NCBI RefSeq assembly: GCF_008693185.1
Contig: NZ_VXKN01000006.1
Span: 62,001-126,000, forward strand
Direction of reading: 5' to 3'
Length of the DNA stretch: 64,000 bases
Source: Acinetobacter qingfengensis
GTDB taxonomy: Bacteria > Pseudomonadota > Gammaproteobacteria > Pseudomonadales > Moraxellaceae
This document shows, in pieces, positions 36,905 through 46,001 of the stretch. The notes under the pieces were generated by a model. It did no database searches and had not been told where the DNA came from. It saw only the letters and a program-made list of their open reading frames with translations. The translations under genes were made by a program, and so were the position numbers. Position 1 is the first letter of the stretch, and each line of letters starts with the position of its first letter.

Positions 36905-38359
36905 TCACTTTTTTAAAAGTGTCTTATACAGGAAGTTGTGAATTGATTTATTAAAAGGTGGCAAGATATATTTCAGAGAATAAAATCTTGGGTTGGACAT
37001 CATGGAGCGTTCGTGCGAAAAACTGACGAAACCCTCAGGGCCATGATATTTTCCCATTCCTGATGCACCTACACCACCGAAAGGCAAGTCGTCCTGTGCA
37101 ACATGTGTTAACACCTGATTATGACCAAAGTGCCCAGAGTGGGTATGACTGGCAACATAATTTGCCCGATCTTTATTGTAATCAAAATAATACAATGCCA
37201 AAGGGCGGGGACGAGCATTAATAAACTCAATTACGTCGTCTATTGTATCATATTCTAACAGTGGAAGAATCGGACCAAAGATTTCATTTTGCATAATTTG
37301 TAAATCGGATGAAACATGTGTAAGGAGTGTTGGCGCAATTTTTCGAGTTGTACTTAAATCTGAATTATCATGATTGATTTCAATAATTTGTGCGCCATTT
37401 TTTTGTGCATCCTCTAGATAATGCTGTAAACGCAAATATTGTTTGTCATTAATGATTGAGGTGTAATCCTGATTGTCTTTTAGACTAGGATAAAGCGCTT
37501 TAACATATTTTTTGTAATGTTGGATAAATTCAGCACTTTGTCCACGAGGTAGAAATAAATAATCTGGCGCAACACAGGTTTGCCCTGCATTCCATAATTT
37601 CCCTGCCACAATGCGTTGTGCAGCATCCTGTAATGACATGGACTGATGAATGATTGCAGGAGATTTCCCGCCAAGTTCAAGAATTACTGGCACTAGATGA
37701 TCCGATGCAGCGCGCATGATCACTTTGCCTACACTTGTTGAACCAGTAAAAACAATTTTATCAAAGGCTAAATGGCTAAAGGCATCAGAAATTGTACCAC
37801 CACCATTGATTACACAAACCAATTCTTTGGGAAATGCTTCTGCTAAAGCTTTTTCTAGTAGTTTGCCAAAGTTATAGGACGCACTGGAAATTTTTAGCAT
37901 GGCGTGGTTGCCGGCTGCTAAGGCACAAATTAAAGGGCCGACAGAAAGAAGCAGGGGATAATTCCATGGTGCAATAATGCCAATTACACCTAATGGTTGA
38001 TATTCAACCCAAGCTTTTGCTGGTTGATGGATTAGGGCGATATGGCGTTTTGATGGTTTCATCCACTGTTTGATATTCTTTTTATAGTATTGGATCTGTT
38101 CAAGGCAGGTCAGGACTTCGCCTATTTTTGTTTCACCAATTGCTCGGTTACCATAATCCTGATTAATTGCTGTAGCAAAATCATCCTGATATTTAATAAT
38201 AATTCTTTGTAAGGTAGACAATCGCTTGATTCTTTCTGCGTAAGAAGCATTGGGTAAGCGGTTATATGCTCGTTTTTGTTCAATTAGCAAATCATTTAAC
38301 ACTTGAGCATTCAGGGTAATAATGGATGATTCTGAATGATGAGAAGTTAAGTTATTCAT
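36905..38359 (-). CDS. Coniferyl-aldehyde-dehydrogenase-type aldehyde dehydrogenase
   Basis: The 484-residue enzyme belongs to the class-3-like aldehyde dehydrogenases annotated as coniferyl aldehyde dehydrogenase (CalB type). Motifs are GVIGIIAPWNYPLLLSVGP (cofactor site), FTGSTSVGKVIM, the base ILELGGKSPAII, the nucleophile Cys in NAGQTCVAPDY, and NEIFGPILPLLEYD. The C-terminal tail (about 460-484: LKYILPPFNKSIHNFLYKTL) is hydrophobic and basic, as in membrane-associated fatty aldehyde dehydrogenases. Aromatic or long-chain aldehydes are both possible substrates. It is divergent from a TetR gene, and its promoter encloses a palindrome. Confidence 0.88.
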   Translation of the reverse strand: MNNLTSHHSESSIITLNAQVLNDLLIEQKRAYNRLPNASYAERIKRLSTLQRIIIKYQDDFATAINQDYGNRAIGETKIGEVLTCLEQIQYYKKNIKQWMKPSKRHIALIHQPAKAWVEYQPLGVIGIIAPWNYPLLLSVGPLICALAAGNHAMLKISSASYNFGKLLEKALAEAFPKELVCVINGGGTISDAFSHLAFDKIVFTGSTSVGKVIMRAASDHLVPVILELGGKSPAIIHQSMSLQDAAQRIVAGKLWNAGQTCVAPDYLFLPRGQSAEFIQHYKKYVKALYPSLKDNQDYTSIINDKQYLRLQHYLEDAQKNGAQIIEINHDNSDLSTTRKIAPTLLTHVSSDLQIMQNEIFGPILPLLEYDTIDDVIEFINARPRPLALYYFDYNKDRANYVASHTHSGHFGHNQVLTHVAQDDLPFGGVGASGMGKYHGPEGFVSFSHERSMMSNPRFYSLKYILPPFNKSIHNFLYKTLLKK

Positions 38360-38396
38360 TATGGTTTGCCATGAGGAAAAAGATAAGATAAATTTA

Positions 38397-38425
38397 TTTT
38401 TAGAGTAAAAGCTCTAATTAGTCAA
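38397..38425 (-). promoter_or_regulatory. Aldehyde dehydrogenase promoter with operator in the spacer
   Basis: On the minus strand TTGACT (38420-38425), a 17-base spacer and TAAAAA (38397-38402) form a promoter. A palindrome with arms TTAGAG and CTCTAA (38400-38417) lies between the -35 and -10 boxes. This is a common place for a TetR-type repressor site, and the divergent gene encodes one. Confidence 0.5.
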
Positions 38426-38477
38426 GTTTTAAGCAGTGTCATCTACCTTAGCAAAAAAATATGGAAGGATCATATTG

Positions 38478-39182
38478 GTGAAAGCATCAAAAACCAAACA
38501 ACGAATTCTGGATGTGAGTTTGATGTTGTTTAATTTGCGTGGCGAACGTTTGGTGACCACCAATCATATTGCTGAAGCATTGCAAATGAGTCCGGGTAAT
38601 TTGTATTACCATTATCGAAATAAACAACAGATTATTGATGCATTATTTCAGCAATATCAACAGAGTATTTTCAATGTATTGGCAATTCCAGAAAATCGTC
38701 AAGTCACTGGTGAAGATAAAATTCAATATTTTCGGCAATTGAATCATCAGTTATGGCATTATCGTTTTTTGCATCGCGATGTTCAGTATCTTCTTGATTA
38801 TAATGAACAGTTTAAAGAAAAATATCAGCATTTTTTGATTGAGGTAATGTTGCAGGCAAGACGAATTTATGAAGCTTTTGTTGTTGCTGGATTAATGCGA
38901 ATTTCTTCTGAAGAAATTGAGGCATTGATTATTAATATTTGGTTAATTTTGACTAACTGGATGAATTTTTTGCAGGGAATCGGGTTAAATAAACAGGAAC
39001 AGCTCTCTGAGCGCTGGATGTGGTATGGCTTGCGACAAATTTTATTTTTGGAAGCACCTTATTTGACTCAAGAAAGCCATTTAAATGATCAGCAACTTAT
39101 GGCAGGAACCAAAAATTTTAATTTTTTTGTGAAGCTTGCCGAGCTAAAGTCAATCAATAACGAAAAAATCAGAACGATCTAA
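38478..39182 (+). CDS. TetR/AcrR-family transcriptional regulator
   Basis: The 234-residue protein has a TetR helix-turn-helix at about residues 8-52 (RILDVSLMLFNLRGERLVTT, then ALQMSPGNLYYHYRNKQQII) and a larger helical ligand domain rich in aromatic residues. GTG 38478 is chosen because AAGGA at 38465-38469 is well placed; an upstream GTG at 38436 has no ribosome site. It probably represses the divergent aldehyde dehydrogenase through the palindrome at 38400-38417 and responds to an aldehyde, acid or lipid; the ligand is inference. Confidence 0.87.
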   Translation: MKASKTKQRILDVSLMLFNLRGERLVTTNHIAEALQMSPGNLYYHYRNKQQIIDALFQQYQQSIFNVLAIPENRQVTGEDKIQYFRQLNHQLWHYRFLHRDVQYLLDYNEQFKEKYQHFLIEVMLQARRIYEAFVVAGLMRISSEEIEALIINIWLILTNWMNFLQGIGLNKQEQLSERWMWYGLRQILFLEAPYLTQESHLNDQQLMAGTKNFNFFVKLAELKSINNEKIRTI

Positions 39183-39235
39183 GCTAAAAAAGAGTAAACT
39201 AGTGCGTTTTTCAAATTGATGTGAATTAAAGCAAA

Positions 39236-40102
39236 ATGAATATGTCTACAGTGAATACAGCACGTTTGTTGATTACATGTGAGGATCGCCCAGGCATTGT
39301 GCAGGCGGTATCGAGTTTTTTATATCATCAAGGTGCAAACATTACGGCTTTGGATCAATATGCAACTGAGGCGCAAGGTGGGCGTTATTTCATGCGTGTT
39401 GAATTTGAGCTGGATCATCTGGAAACTCGTCAGGATGCTTTAATTGATACATTTCAAAAAAATGTTGCAGAAAAATATGCCATGCAATGGCATTTAAGCT
39501 GTGTACGTGATATCAAAAAAGTCGGTATTCTAGTTTCCAAAGTTGACCATGCTTTACTAGAGTTATTATGGCGCCATGCTCGTGGTTCATTGCCTTGTGA
39601 AATTACACAAGTTATTTCAAACCATGAAGATTTAAGGGAATCTGTAGAGAATTTTGGTATTCCGTTTACCGTTGTTCCTGTGAATAAAGACAATAAAGTA
39701 GAAGCTTATGCAAGAATTGATGAATTAATGCAAGGAAATGATTTATTGGTCCTTGCCCGTTATATGCAAATTCTGAATGAGGATTTTGTCAACAAATGGC
39801 CAATGAAAATCATTAATATTCATCATTCCTTCTTACCAGCGTTTGTGGGTGCCAACCCTTATAAACAAGCGTATGAAAAAGGTGTAAAATTGATCGGTGC
39901 GACAGCACATTATGTGACTGCTGATCTGGATCAAGGGCCAATTATTGAGCAAGACGTTGAACGTGTAAGCCATGATTGCACAGTAGAGCAATTACGTGAA
40001 ATGGGTGAAGATGTTGAGCGTAATGTATTAGCTCGTGCAGTAAAATGGCATTTGGAAGACCGAATTATTGTTGATGGAAATAAAACAGTTGTTTTTCAAT
40101 AA
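39236..40102 (+). CDS. purU: Formyltetrahydrofolate deformylase
   Basis: PurU hydrolyses 10-formyltetrahydrofolate to tetrahydrofolate and formate, balancing one-carbon pools and supplying formate. The 288-residue protein has an N-terminal ACT domain (ARLLITCEDRPGIVQAVSSF) and a C-terminal formyltransferase-like domain with NIHHSFLPAFVGANPYKQAY and GATAHYVTADLDQGPIIEQ, which carries the catalytic Asn, His and Asp. Two close in-frame ATGs (39236 and 39242) are possible starts. A strong terminator follows. Confidence 0.96.
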   Translation: MNMSTVNTARLLITCEDRPGIVQAVSSFLYHQGANITALDQYATEAQGGRYFMRVEFELDHLETRQDALIDTFQKNVAEKYAMQWHLSCVRDIKKVGILVSKVDHALLELLWRHARGSLPCEITQVISNHEDLRESVENFGIPFTVVPVNKDNKVEAYARIDELMQGNDLLVLARYMQILNEDFVNKWPMKIINIHHSFLPAFVGANPYKQAYEKGVKLIGATAHYVTADLDQGPIIEQDVERVSHDCTVEQLREMGEDVERNVLARAVKWHLEDRIIVDGNKTVVFQ

Positions 40103-40131
40103 ATAATCTCTTTGAATGCAATCTTTTATCG

Positions 40132-40157
40132 AAAAACGCAGTCTAAACTGCGTTTTT
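40132..40157 (+). terminator. Rho-independent terminator of purU
   Basis: Eleven-bp stem AAAAACGCAGT with ACTGCGTTTTT around a CTAA loop, ending in six T residues. Confidence 0.93.
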
Positions 40158-40189
40158 TATGATTTAAAAAAATAAATAAAAAGCTTGAA

Positions 40190-40242
40190 AATGAAAACAC
40201 TTCTCATTTATCATGATGGGCGAAAATTTTAAGTGCTATACT
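40190..40242 (+). promoter_or_regulatory. Candidate tonB promoter and upstream dyad
   Basis: A dyad AATGAAAA (40190-40197) and TTCTCATT (40201-40208) matches at 7 of 8 positions and resembles the core of a Fur box only loosely. An extended -10, TGCTATACT (40234-40242), lies 50 bases before the tonB start without a good -35. Iron control of tonB is common, but the match is too weak to assert. Confidence 0.35.
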
Positions 40243-40291
40243 TATATATTATGAGTTTAGTATTTTGACATTACAAATTAGGATATCCCGA

Positions 40292-41035
40292 ATGGGTCAA
40301 CTTTCTGTAGCATCTTCTCCCAATCCGACACCAAATACCAAAAAGGTTGTTGTGATTGCGGCTGTGCTGGTTGGTCATGTGGGTGCTTTATGGGCGCTTG
40401 CACACATGAAGCCAATTGAATTACGTCCAATTGAACCACCTAAACCCGTACAAGTACGTTTTGTAAAAATTGTGGAGCCTAAACCTGAGCTTCCAAAACC
40501 AAAACAGCCAGAAAAACCTAAAGAGCCGCCTAAACCACAAAAAGTTAAAATTGTGGAGAAGCCACGACCTCAGCCACCAAAAGCACCACCAAAAGTTCAA
40601 CAGGTTAAACAGCCTGTACAGAACAAACCCGTTGTAGATCAGCCTCCAGCGGAAACAAAAGTGTTGAGCTCTACTACTGTATCTGAAACCAAAGTTACAA
40701 CACCTCAGAAGACTTCAGAACCTGCGAAGGAAACAAAACCACCAGTAGATACTTCACCACGTCAAATTTCTGAAGGTGAAATTAGCTGGAAGTCACGCCC
40801 TAAGCCAAGTATTCAAAAATCAGATCTGGATAGAGCGAATAGTAGTACGGTTGTTGTTCGTATTAGTGCTGATACTCGAGGCAAGATTACCAATGTGACA
40901 CTGATTAAAAGTAGCGGTGTTTCCAGAATTGATAATGAAGTGTTACGAGCGGTGAGAAGAGCAAGTTTTAATCCATATATTGTTAGTGGTGTTGGGGTGC
41001 CTGTGTATGCAGACCTTCCTATTCATATCCAATAA
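40292..41035 (+). CDS. tonB: TonB energy-transducing protein
   Basis: TonB spans the periplasm and passes proton-motive force from ExbB-ExbD to outer-membrane receptors. The 247-residue protein has an N-terminal membrane helix (about 20-38), a Pro/Lys/Glu-rich rod (about 45-135, with KPKQPEKPKEPPKPQK), and a C-terminal TonB domain (about 165-247: VVVRISADTRGKITNVTL, then RRASFNPYIVSGVGVP). ATG 40292 follows AGGA; an upstream TTG lacks support. It leads the tonB-exbB-exbD cluster and may serve the PqqU-like receptor at 56960. Confidence 0.93.
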   Translation: MGQLSVASSPNPTPNTKKVVVIAAVLVGHVGALWALAHMKPIELRPIEPPKPVQVRFVKIVEPKPELPKPKQPEKPKEPPKPQKVKIVEKPRPQPPKAPPKVQQVKQPVQNKPVVDQPPAETKVLSSTTVSETKVTTPQKTSEPAKETKPPVDTSPRQISEGEISWKSRPKPSIQKSDLDRANSSTVVVRISADTRGKITNVTLIKSSGVSRIDNEVLRAVRRASFNPYIVSGVGVPVYADLPIHIQ

Positions 41036-41082
41036 TCAGCCGCAGGGCTAAACCGAAATATTTGAATTAAGGAGTTCGAATA

Positions 41083-41706
41083 ATGAACTTTTCAGTGTAT
41101 TGGCAACATGCAGATGCGGTAAGTAAAACGCTGTATTTTATCTTGCTTGCAATGTCGATTACGACATGGACTTTTTTTGTGATCCGTTTATTGGGTACCA
41201 AACAAATTAAACAACAGGCAAAACAGCATTTACAAACTGCGGTTGAAAACCTTAAAACACGAATCAGTGCATTAACTTATGATCAGCGTAAATCTGCTGC
41301 TGAACAAGCACTATTACAACAGATTTCTCGTGAAAAATCTGCAGCTGATAAAGGTGTAGCAGTTTTGGGAACGATCGCTTCAATTGCACCATTTGTCGGC
41401 TTATTCGGTACAGTTTGGGGAATTTTCCATGCATTGGTTGCGGTAGGTAGTAGCGGTCAGGCTGGCCTGGCACAAGTTGCTACACCTGTGGGTGAAGCTT
41501 TGATTATGACCGGTTTGGGTCTGGCTGTTGCGATTCCAGCAGTACTGGCTTATAACATTTGTGTTCGTCAAAATCGTACATTATCCAATGATCTACAAGA
41601 TTATGCACATGGTTTATTGATTGATACTATTTTACAGGATCAAAAATCAGCAGTTGCAGAAGCTGTAGTGAATGGTAAAACTCAATATGCTGGAGGTCAG
41701 GCATAA
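41083..41706 (+). CDS. exbB: Biopolymer transport protein ExbB
   Basis: The 207-residue inner-membrane protein has three helices (about 15-35, 100-125, 145-165), as in ExbB/TolQ/MotA proteins. It has the motif VLGTIASIAPFVGLFGTVWG and GLAQVATPVGEALIMTGLGL, where the conserved Pro and Thr line the proton path. AAGGAG precedes ATG 41083. Its stop overlaps the exbD start by one base. Confidence 0.95.
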   Translation: MNFSVYWQHADAVSKTLYFILLAMSITTWTFFVIRLLGTKQIKQQAKQHLQTAVENLKTRISALTYDQRKSAAEQALLQQISREKSAADKGVAVLGTIASIAPFVGLFGTVWGIFHALVAVGSSGQAGLAQVATPVGEALIMTGLGLAVAIPAVLAYNICVRQNRTLSNDLQDYAHGLLIDTILQDQKSAVAEAVVNGKTQYAGGQA

Positions 41707-42110
41707 TGGCATTCTCATTAGGAGAAGATGATAATCAAGGCATGACGGAGATGAATCTCATTCCGTTGATTGATATCATGCTGGTATTAATGATCATCTT
41801 CTTGGTGACAGCAACGGTTGCGAATCCATCTATTCCATTGACATTGCCACAAACTACGGCTGAAATTCAGCCACCGCCACCAAAAGAATTTTCGATTAGT
41901 ATTAGTGCAGATAATCAGGTGGCAGTTAATGGTACAGTTGTAAGTATGGATCAGTTAACACAACAATTACAGCAAGCAGCACAATCCCCTGAAAAGCCAG
42001 CAATCCAACTTCGGGCAGATAAAGAAGCAAAGTATGATACTGTGGCTCAGGTCATGGGGCATGCAACAGAAGCAGGTTTATCTAATATTGCTTTTGTAAC
42101 AGATAATTAA
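41706..42110 (+). CDS. exbD: Biopolymer transport protein ExbD
   Basis: The 134-residue protein has one N-terminal helix with the proton-binding Asp in LIPLIDIMLVLMIIFLVTA and a periplasmic domain (about 45-134). ATG 41706 lies in TAATG shared with the exbB stop, so the two are translationally coupled. A terminator follows the gene. Confidence 0.95.
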   Translation: MAFSLGEDDNQGMTEMNLIPLIDIMLVLMIIFLVTATVANPSIPLTLPQTTAEIQPPPPKEFSISISADNQVAVNGTVVSMDQLTQQLQQAAQSPEKPAIQLRADKEAKYDTVAQVMGHATEAGLSNIAFVTDN

Positions 42111-42129
42111 CCTGAATTTATCAAAATAG

Positions 42130-42166
42130 ACCTGTTGAATCAGAAATGATGCAATGGGTTTTTTTA
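42130..42166 (+). terminator. Probable terminator of tonB-exbB-exbD
   Basis: Arms ACCTGTTG (42130-42137) and CAATGGGT (42152-42159) pair over 8 bp with two wobbles around a 14-base loop and run into seven T residues. Confidence 0.6.
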
Positions 42167-42440
42167 TTTAAAAGAAAAAATTTATTTGCTGTTATATTTT
42201 GAAAATAGCGATATGATCTAAAATTGATGAAGAGTACATTTTATCTGTTCTTCAAATGCATGAATGTTCTGATATAGCAAATTATAGATTAGGCGTATTT
42301 CATTATTTATACAAGGGAGAGTTCAGAACAGAACTTTATTATAGTAACTTAGATAAAAGATGAAAATATTTTTGAAATTTTAGAGTAAGTTAATCGAGTC
42401 CGGATTAACACATGATGCTTAAACTTGGTACGGATATTTT
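42167..42440. other. AT-rich region before the MHYT-GGDEF-EAL gene
   Basis: Together with the exbD terminator this makes a 330-base gap. I find no coding frame, no convincing promoter pair and no strong dyad, only AT-rich sequence that must contain the promoter for the downstream gene. Confidence 0.4.
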
Positions 42441-44477
42441 ATGATTCATATCGAATACTCAATACCGTTGGTTTTGATTTCAATTGTTGTTGCAATTGTA
42501 GCATGTTATCTAGCATTACTTGTTAGACAACTTATGTTTACGCAACCTCATCAAAAAGCAGAAAAATGGATACTGGTGGGTGGTGGAGCGATTTTAGGGC
42601 TTGCAATTTGGTTGATGCATTATATCGGTATGCTGGCCTGCTCTTTCCCAGATGGTTATTACTTTGATATACAGTTTACTATTATTTCTTATTTTATTGC
42701 AGCAATTGCAGCGACTTTTGCATTGTGGCTCAATTCCAGACAAGTAATATCACTTCCTCGTTTGATGATTGGTGCTGTTTTGTTGGGATTAGGAATTTCT
42801 GGCATGCATTATACTGGTATGATGGGGCTGAATATTCCGGGTTATAAAATTTCTTATGATCCAATTGTTGTTGTCTTATCCGTATTTATTGCGATTGGTG
42901 GTGCCACACTATCATTTTTTCTCTCAGCAAAATACAAACATACTACGAATGATTCTCCACGATATATGCTAATTTTGACTGCCTCAATTTTAGGGATGAG
43001 TATCGTTGGTATGCATTATTTAGGCATGTCTGCAGTAGAATTTATTCGGGTAGACCATATTCAATTACCAACATCAATACAAAATCATGCAATTTTTATA
43101 TTTAGTATCATTCTTATTCTTGGTCTAGTGTGTGCAATTATTATCTTTGTTTCTTTACTGGAACGTCGACTTCAGGAAAAAGATATTGCATTACATTCAC
43201 TTAATCAGCAATTAGAAAAAGCAATACAACAAAACCATTTAACTAAGCTGCCTAATCGGGCATTTTTGAATGAAAATGTTCCAAAAATATTAATTGCAGG
43301 AAATCATATTGCTTTCTTACATCTGGATTTAGATTATTTCAAGGTTGTAAATGATGCGTATGGACATCAAGTTGGTGATCAATTATTACAAAAGGTTGTA
43401 GAGCGTATTTATCAGGTCTTGCTAAAGAATATGACTTTTATTCATCTTGGCGGAGATGAGTTTTTGTTAATTACGGCTGTGACACGAATTGATCGTTTAA
43501 AAATTCTTGCTAATCGAATATTACGTGAAATTCATCATAGTTATTATATTGCCGATAAGGAAATTAAAATTTCAGCCAGTATGGGAATTGCACTTTATCC
43601 CGAACATGGAAATAATTTGCAGGAATTGTTGATTAATGCAGATATTGCAATGTATGCAGCAAAAGATCAAGGGCGTAATAGCTATAGTTTTTATGATCCA
43701 TCTATCGATACTCAAAAGATTAAAGAGCGTTCGCAATTATTAAATGAATTAAATAAGGCTGTTGCTGATCGGCAGTTTGTTTTATTTTATCAACCCAAAT
43801 ATACACCTGCAGGAGTGTTGAGTGGTCTAGAAGCATTGATTCGTTGGCAGCACCCAAAACTTGGTATTGTCGGGCCAAATTATTTTATTGAAATTATAGA
43901 AAATACCGGATTAATTATTGATGTAGGTTATTGGGTAATGGAGCAGGCCTGTAAACAAATTCAGCAATGGGAAAAAGAACAGAAGGATTATTTTCCGGTA
44001 TCGATTAATCTTTCCGCATTACAATTTGAACATCAATATTTATTGGAGCGATTAAGTGCTGTAATCAATAAATATGGTATTCAGGCAAAACACTTAATGA
44101 TTGAAGTTACTGAAACCACAGCAATGCGGAAAATTGATAAGAGTGTGCAGAATTTTAAACGACTTCGAGAGTTGGGTATTCTGATTGCAATTGATGATTT
44201 TGGTACAGGATACTCAAGTTTTTCTTATTTAAAGGATTTACCTGTAGATGAATTGAAAATTGATCGTGGATTTATTGTCGATGTTGAGTCGAATTATAAA
44301 CAGGAAATTATTTTAGCCAGTATTATTGAACTGGCAACTAAATTGGGACTGATTGTAACTGCTGAGGGTGTTGAAAATGTTAAACAAGTTGAAATTTTAG
44401 CTAAGCTGGGTTGTCAGCAAATACAGGGATTTTATTTTTCTAAACCCGTACCTGCAACTGAATTACCTTTGGAGTAA
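42441..44477 (+). CDS. MHYT-GGDEF-EAL cyclic-di-GMP turnover protein
   Basis: The 678-residue membrane protein joins an MHYT sensor (about 5-235; seven helices with MHYIGM, MHYTGM and MHYLGM), a GGDEF domain and an EAL domain. The MHYT residues are thought to bind copper and sense a gas such as oxygen or NO. Both catalytic domains look intact: GGDEF at 337-341 with HLDLDYFKVVNDAYGHQVGD before it, and EAL at 464-466 with IEVTE, IDDFGTGYSS and TAEGVEN. It may therefore both make and degrade cyclic-di-GMP. It is monocistronic. Output (motility or biofilm) is inference. Confidence 0.93.
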   Translation: MIHIEYSIPLVLISIVVAIVACYLALLVRQLMFTQPHQKAEKWILVGGGAILGLAIWLMHYIGMLACSFPDGYYFDIQFTIISYFIAAIAATFALWLNSRQVISLPRLMIGAVLLGLGISGMHYTGMMGLNIPGYKISYDPIVVVLSVFIAIGGATLSFFLSAKYKHTTNDSPRYMLILTASILGMSIVGMHYLGMSAVEFIRVDHIQLPTSIQNHAIFIFSIILILGLVCAIIIFVSLLERRLQEKDIALHSLNQQLEKAIQQNHLTKLPNRAFLNENVPKILIAGNHIAFLHLDLDYFKVVNDAYGHQVGDQLLQKVVERIYQVLLKNMTFIHLGGDEFLLITAVTRIDRLKILANRILREIHHSYYIADKEIKISASMGIALYPEHGNNLQELLINADIAMYAAKDQGRNSYSFYDPSIDTQKIKERSQLLNELNKAVADRQFVLFYQPKYTPAGVLSGLEALIRWQHPKLGIVGPNYFIEIIENTGLIIDVGYWVMEQACKQIQQWEKEQKDYFPVSINLSALQFEHQYLLERLSAVINKYGIQAKHLMIEVTETTAMRKIDKSVQNFKRLRELGILIAIDDFGTGYSSFSYLKDLPVDELKIDRGFIVDVESNYKQEIILASIIELATKLGLIVTAEGVENVKQVEILAKLGCQQIQGFYFSKPVPATELPLE

Positions 44478-44501
44478 TTCAGTAAGTATTGGCATAAATA
44501 A

Positions 44502-45983
44502 TTAAGAAGGTAATTGTGACTGATCATCGTCTTTATAAGGTGTAACATCCATTTCTGCATAGCTAATCAAGCGGGATTTATGTTTGATTCGATACGCTAG
44601 CCAAACTGCCAGAAACATTGGGATAGTAATATACGTTGATACGATACCTTTCCAGTCAATTTGATTAGAAATAAATGCCTGATAATTTTGTCCTAGAGTA
44701 ATAAATAAACATAGTGCAAACGCAAACAATGGACCAAATGGAAATAATTTGGCACGGTATGGCAAATCTTCCAAACGATAGCCTTGTTTAATATAGCCTT
44801 TACGAAAACGATAATGTGAAATGGCGATTCCTAGCCAGACAATGAATCCACACATGCCTGACATATTGAGTAACCAGAAATAAATTTCTGTTTCACTGAC
44901 AAAATAGGTAAGTAAACAAAAAGCAGCAATGATAGTTGTTGCGAACAAAGCATTCATGGGAACCCCACGATGATCGAGTTTTGCAAAAATTTTAGGTGCA
45001 CGACATTCTTTTGCCATATTCCATAACATTCGGGTTGATGAATACATGCCAGAGTTCCCTGCTGATAGCACTGCGGTTAGAATTACGGTATTCATTACGC
45101 TGGCGGCAAATGCTAACCCTGCTTTCTCATACAGCAATGTAAATGGTGAAAGTGAAATATCATTGTTATCTGCTGCTTTTAGTAGTAATGGATCATCATA
45201 GGGAATCAGTGTTCCAATGATGGCAATACATAGAATATAAAATAGTAAAATTCGCCAGAAGATTTGTTTAATGGCCAGAGGAATGGTTTTTTCTGGATTT
45301 TTTGATTCACCGGCAGCAACACCGACCATTTCAGTTCCCTGAAAAGAAAAACCGGCAATCATGGCTACGCCGATCATGGCTTGCAGACCGCCTGCAAATG
45401 GCGCATCTTTAAGTGTCCAATTTTTGAGAATGTGATCTGGAGCGGAACTCATGATATGAATAATCATGTAGATACCTAGTCCAACAAAGACAATAATCGC
45501 AAGTACTTTAATTAGTGAAAAATAAAATTCACTTTCCCCAAAACCTTTAACAGTTAAGGCATTAATACCAAAAATAATACATAAAAAAATCAAGCTCCAC
45601 CAAAATCCAGGGATATCGGGAAACCAGAATTTCATGATAAATTGAACAGCTACCAGCTCAAAAGCTACGGTAATGGCCCAGTTATACCAATAGTTCCAGC
45701 CAAGCGCAAAACCGAAACCCTCTTCAACGTATTTGCTGCCATAGGTAAAAAATGCTCCAGAACTTGGATAATGTGTGGCAAGTTCTCCCAGGCTGGTCAT
45801 TAAAAAGTAAATCATTATTCCAATGACAGCATAGGCAAGCAATGCGCCACCAGGACCTGCATTGGCAATAGTTGAGCCAGAAGCCAGAAATAAACCTGTA
45901 CCTATTGAGCCGCCAATTGCGATCATGTTTAAGTGACGAGCACTTAATTGACGTTGAAGGTGCTGATTTGAAACTTCACTCAT
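44502..45983 (-). CDS. Amino-acid permease, APC superfamily (LysP-like)
   Basis: The 493-residue inner-membrane protein has about twelve helices and the amino-acid-transporter-family opening LSARHLNMIAIGGSIGTGLF. Further family motifs are YWYNWAITVAFELVA, SFQGTEMVGVAAGESKNPEK and AGNSGMYSSTRMLWNMA. The pattern is closest to basic or broad-range amino-acid permeases such as LysP, but specificity cannot be read with confidence. TTAGGA precedes the ATG. It starts 18 bases after rsmC on the same strand, so the two may be cotranscribed. Confidence 0.85.
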   Translation of the reverse strand: MSEVSNQHLQRQLSARHLNMIAIGGSIGTGLFLASGSTIANAGPGGALLAYAVIGIMIYFLMTSLGELATHYPSSGAFFTYGSKYVEEGFGFALGWNYWYNWAITVAFELVAVQFIMKFWFPDIPGFWWSLIFLCIIFGINALTVKGFGESEFYFSLIKVLAIIVFVGLGIYMIIHIMSSAPDHILKNWTLKDAPFAGGLQAMIGVAMIAGFSFQGTEMVGVAAGESKNPEKTIPLAIKQIFWRILLFYILCIAIIGTLIPYDDPLLLKAADNNDISLSPFTLLYEKAGLAFAASVMNTVILTAVLSAGNSGMYSSTRMLWNMAKECRAPKIFAKLDHRGVPMNALFATTIIAAFCLLTYFVSETEIYFWLLNMSGMCGFIVWLGIAISHYRFRKGYIKQGYRLEDLPYRAKLFPFGPLFAFALCLFITLGQNYQAFISNQIDWKGIVSTYITIPMFLAVWLAYRIKHKSRLISYAEMDVTPYKDDDQSQLPS

Positions 45984-46001
45984 AGATAGTCCTAAGCCTG
46001 A

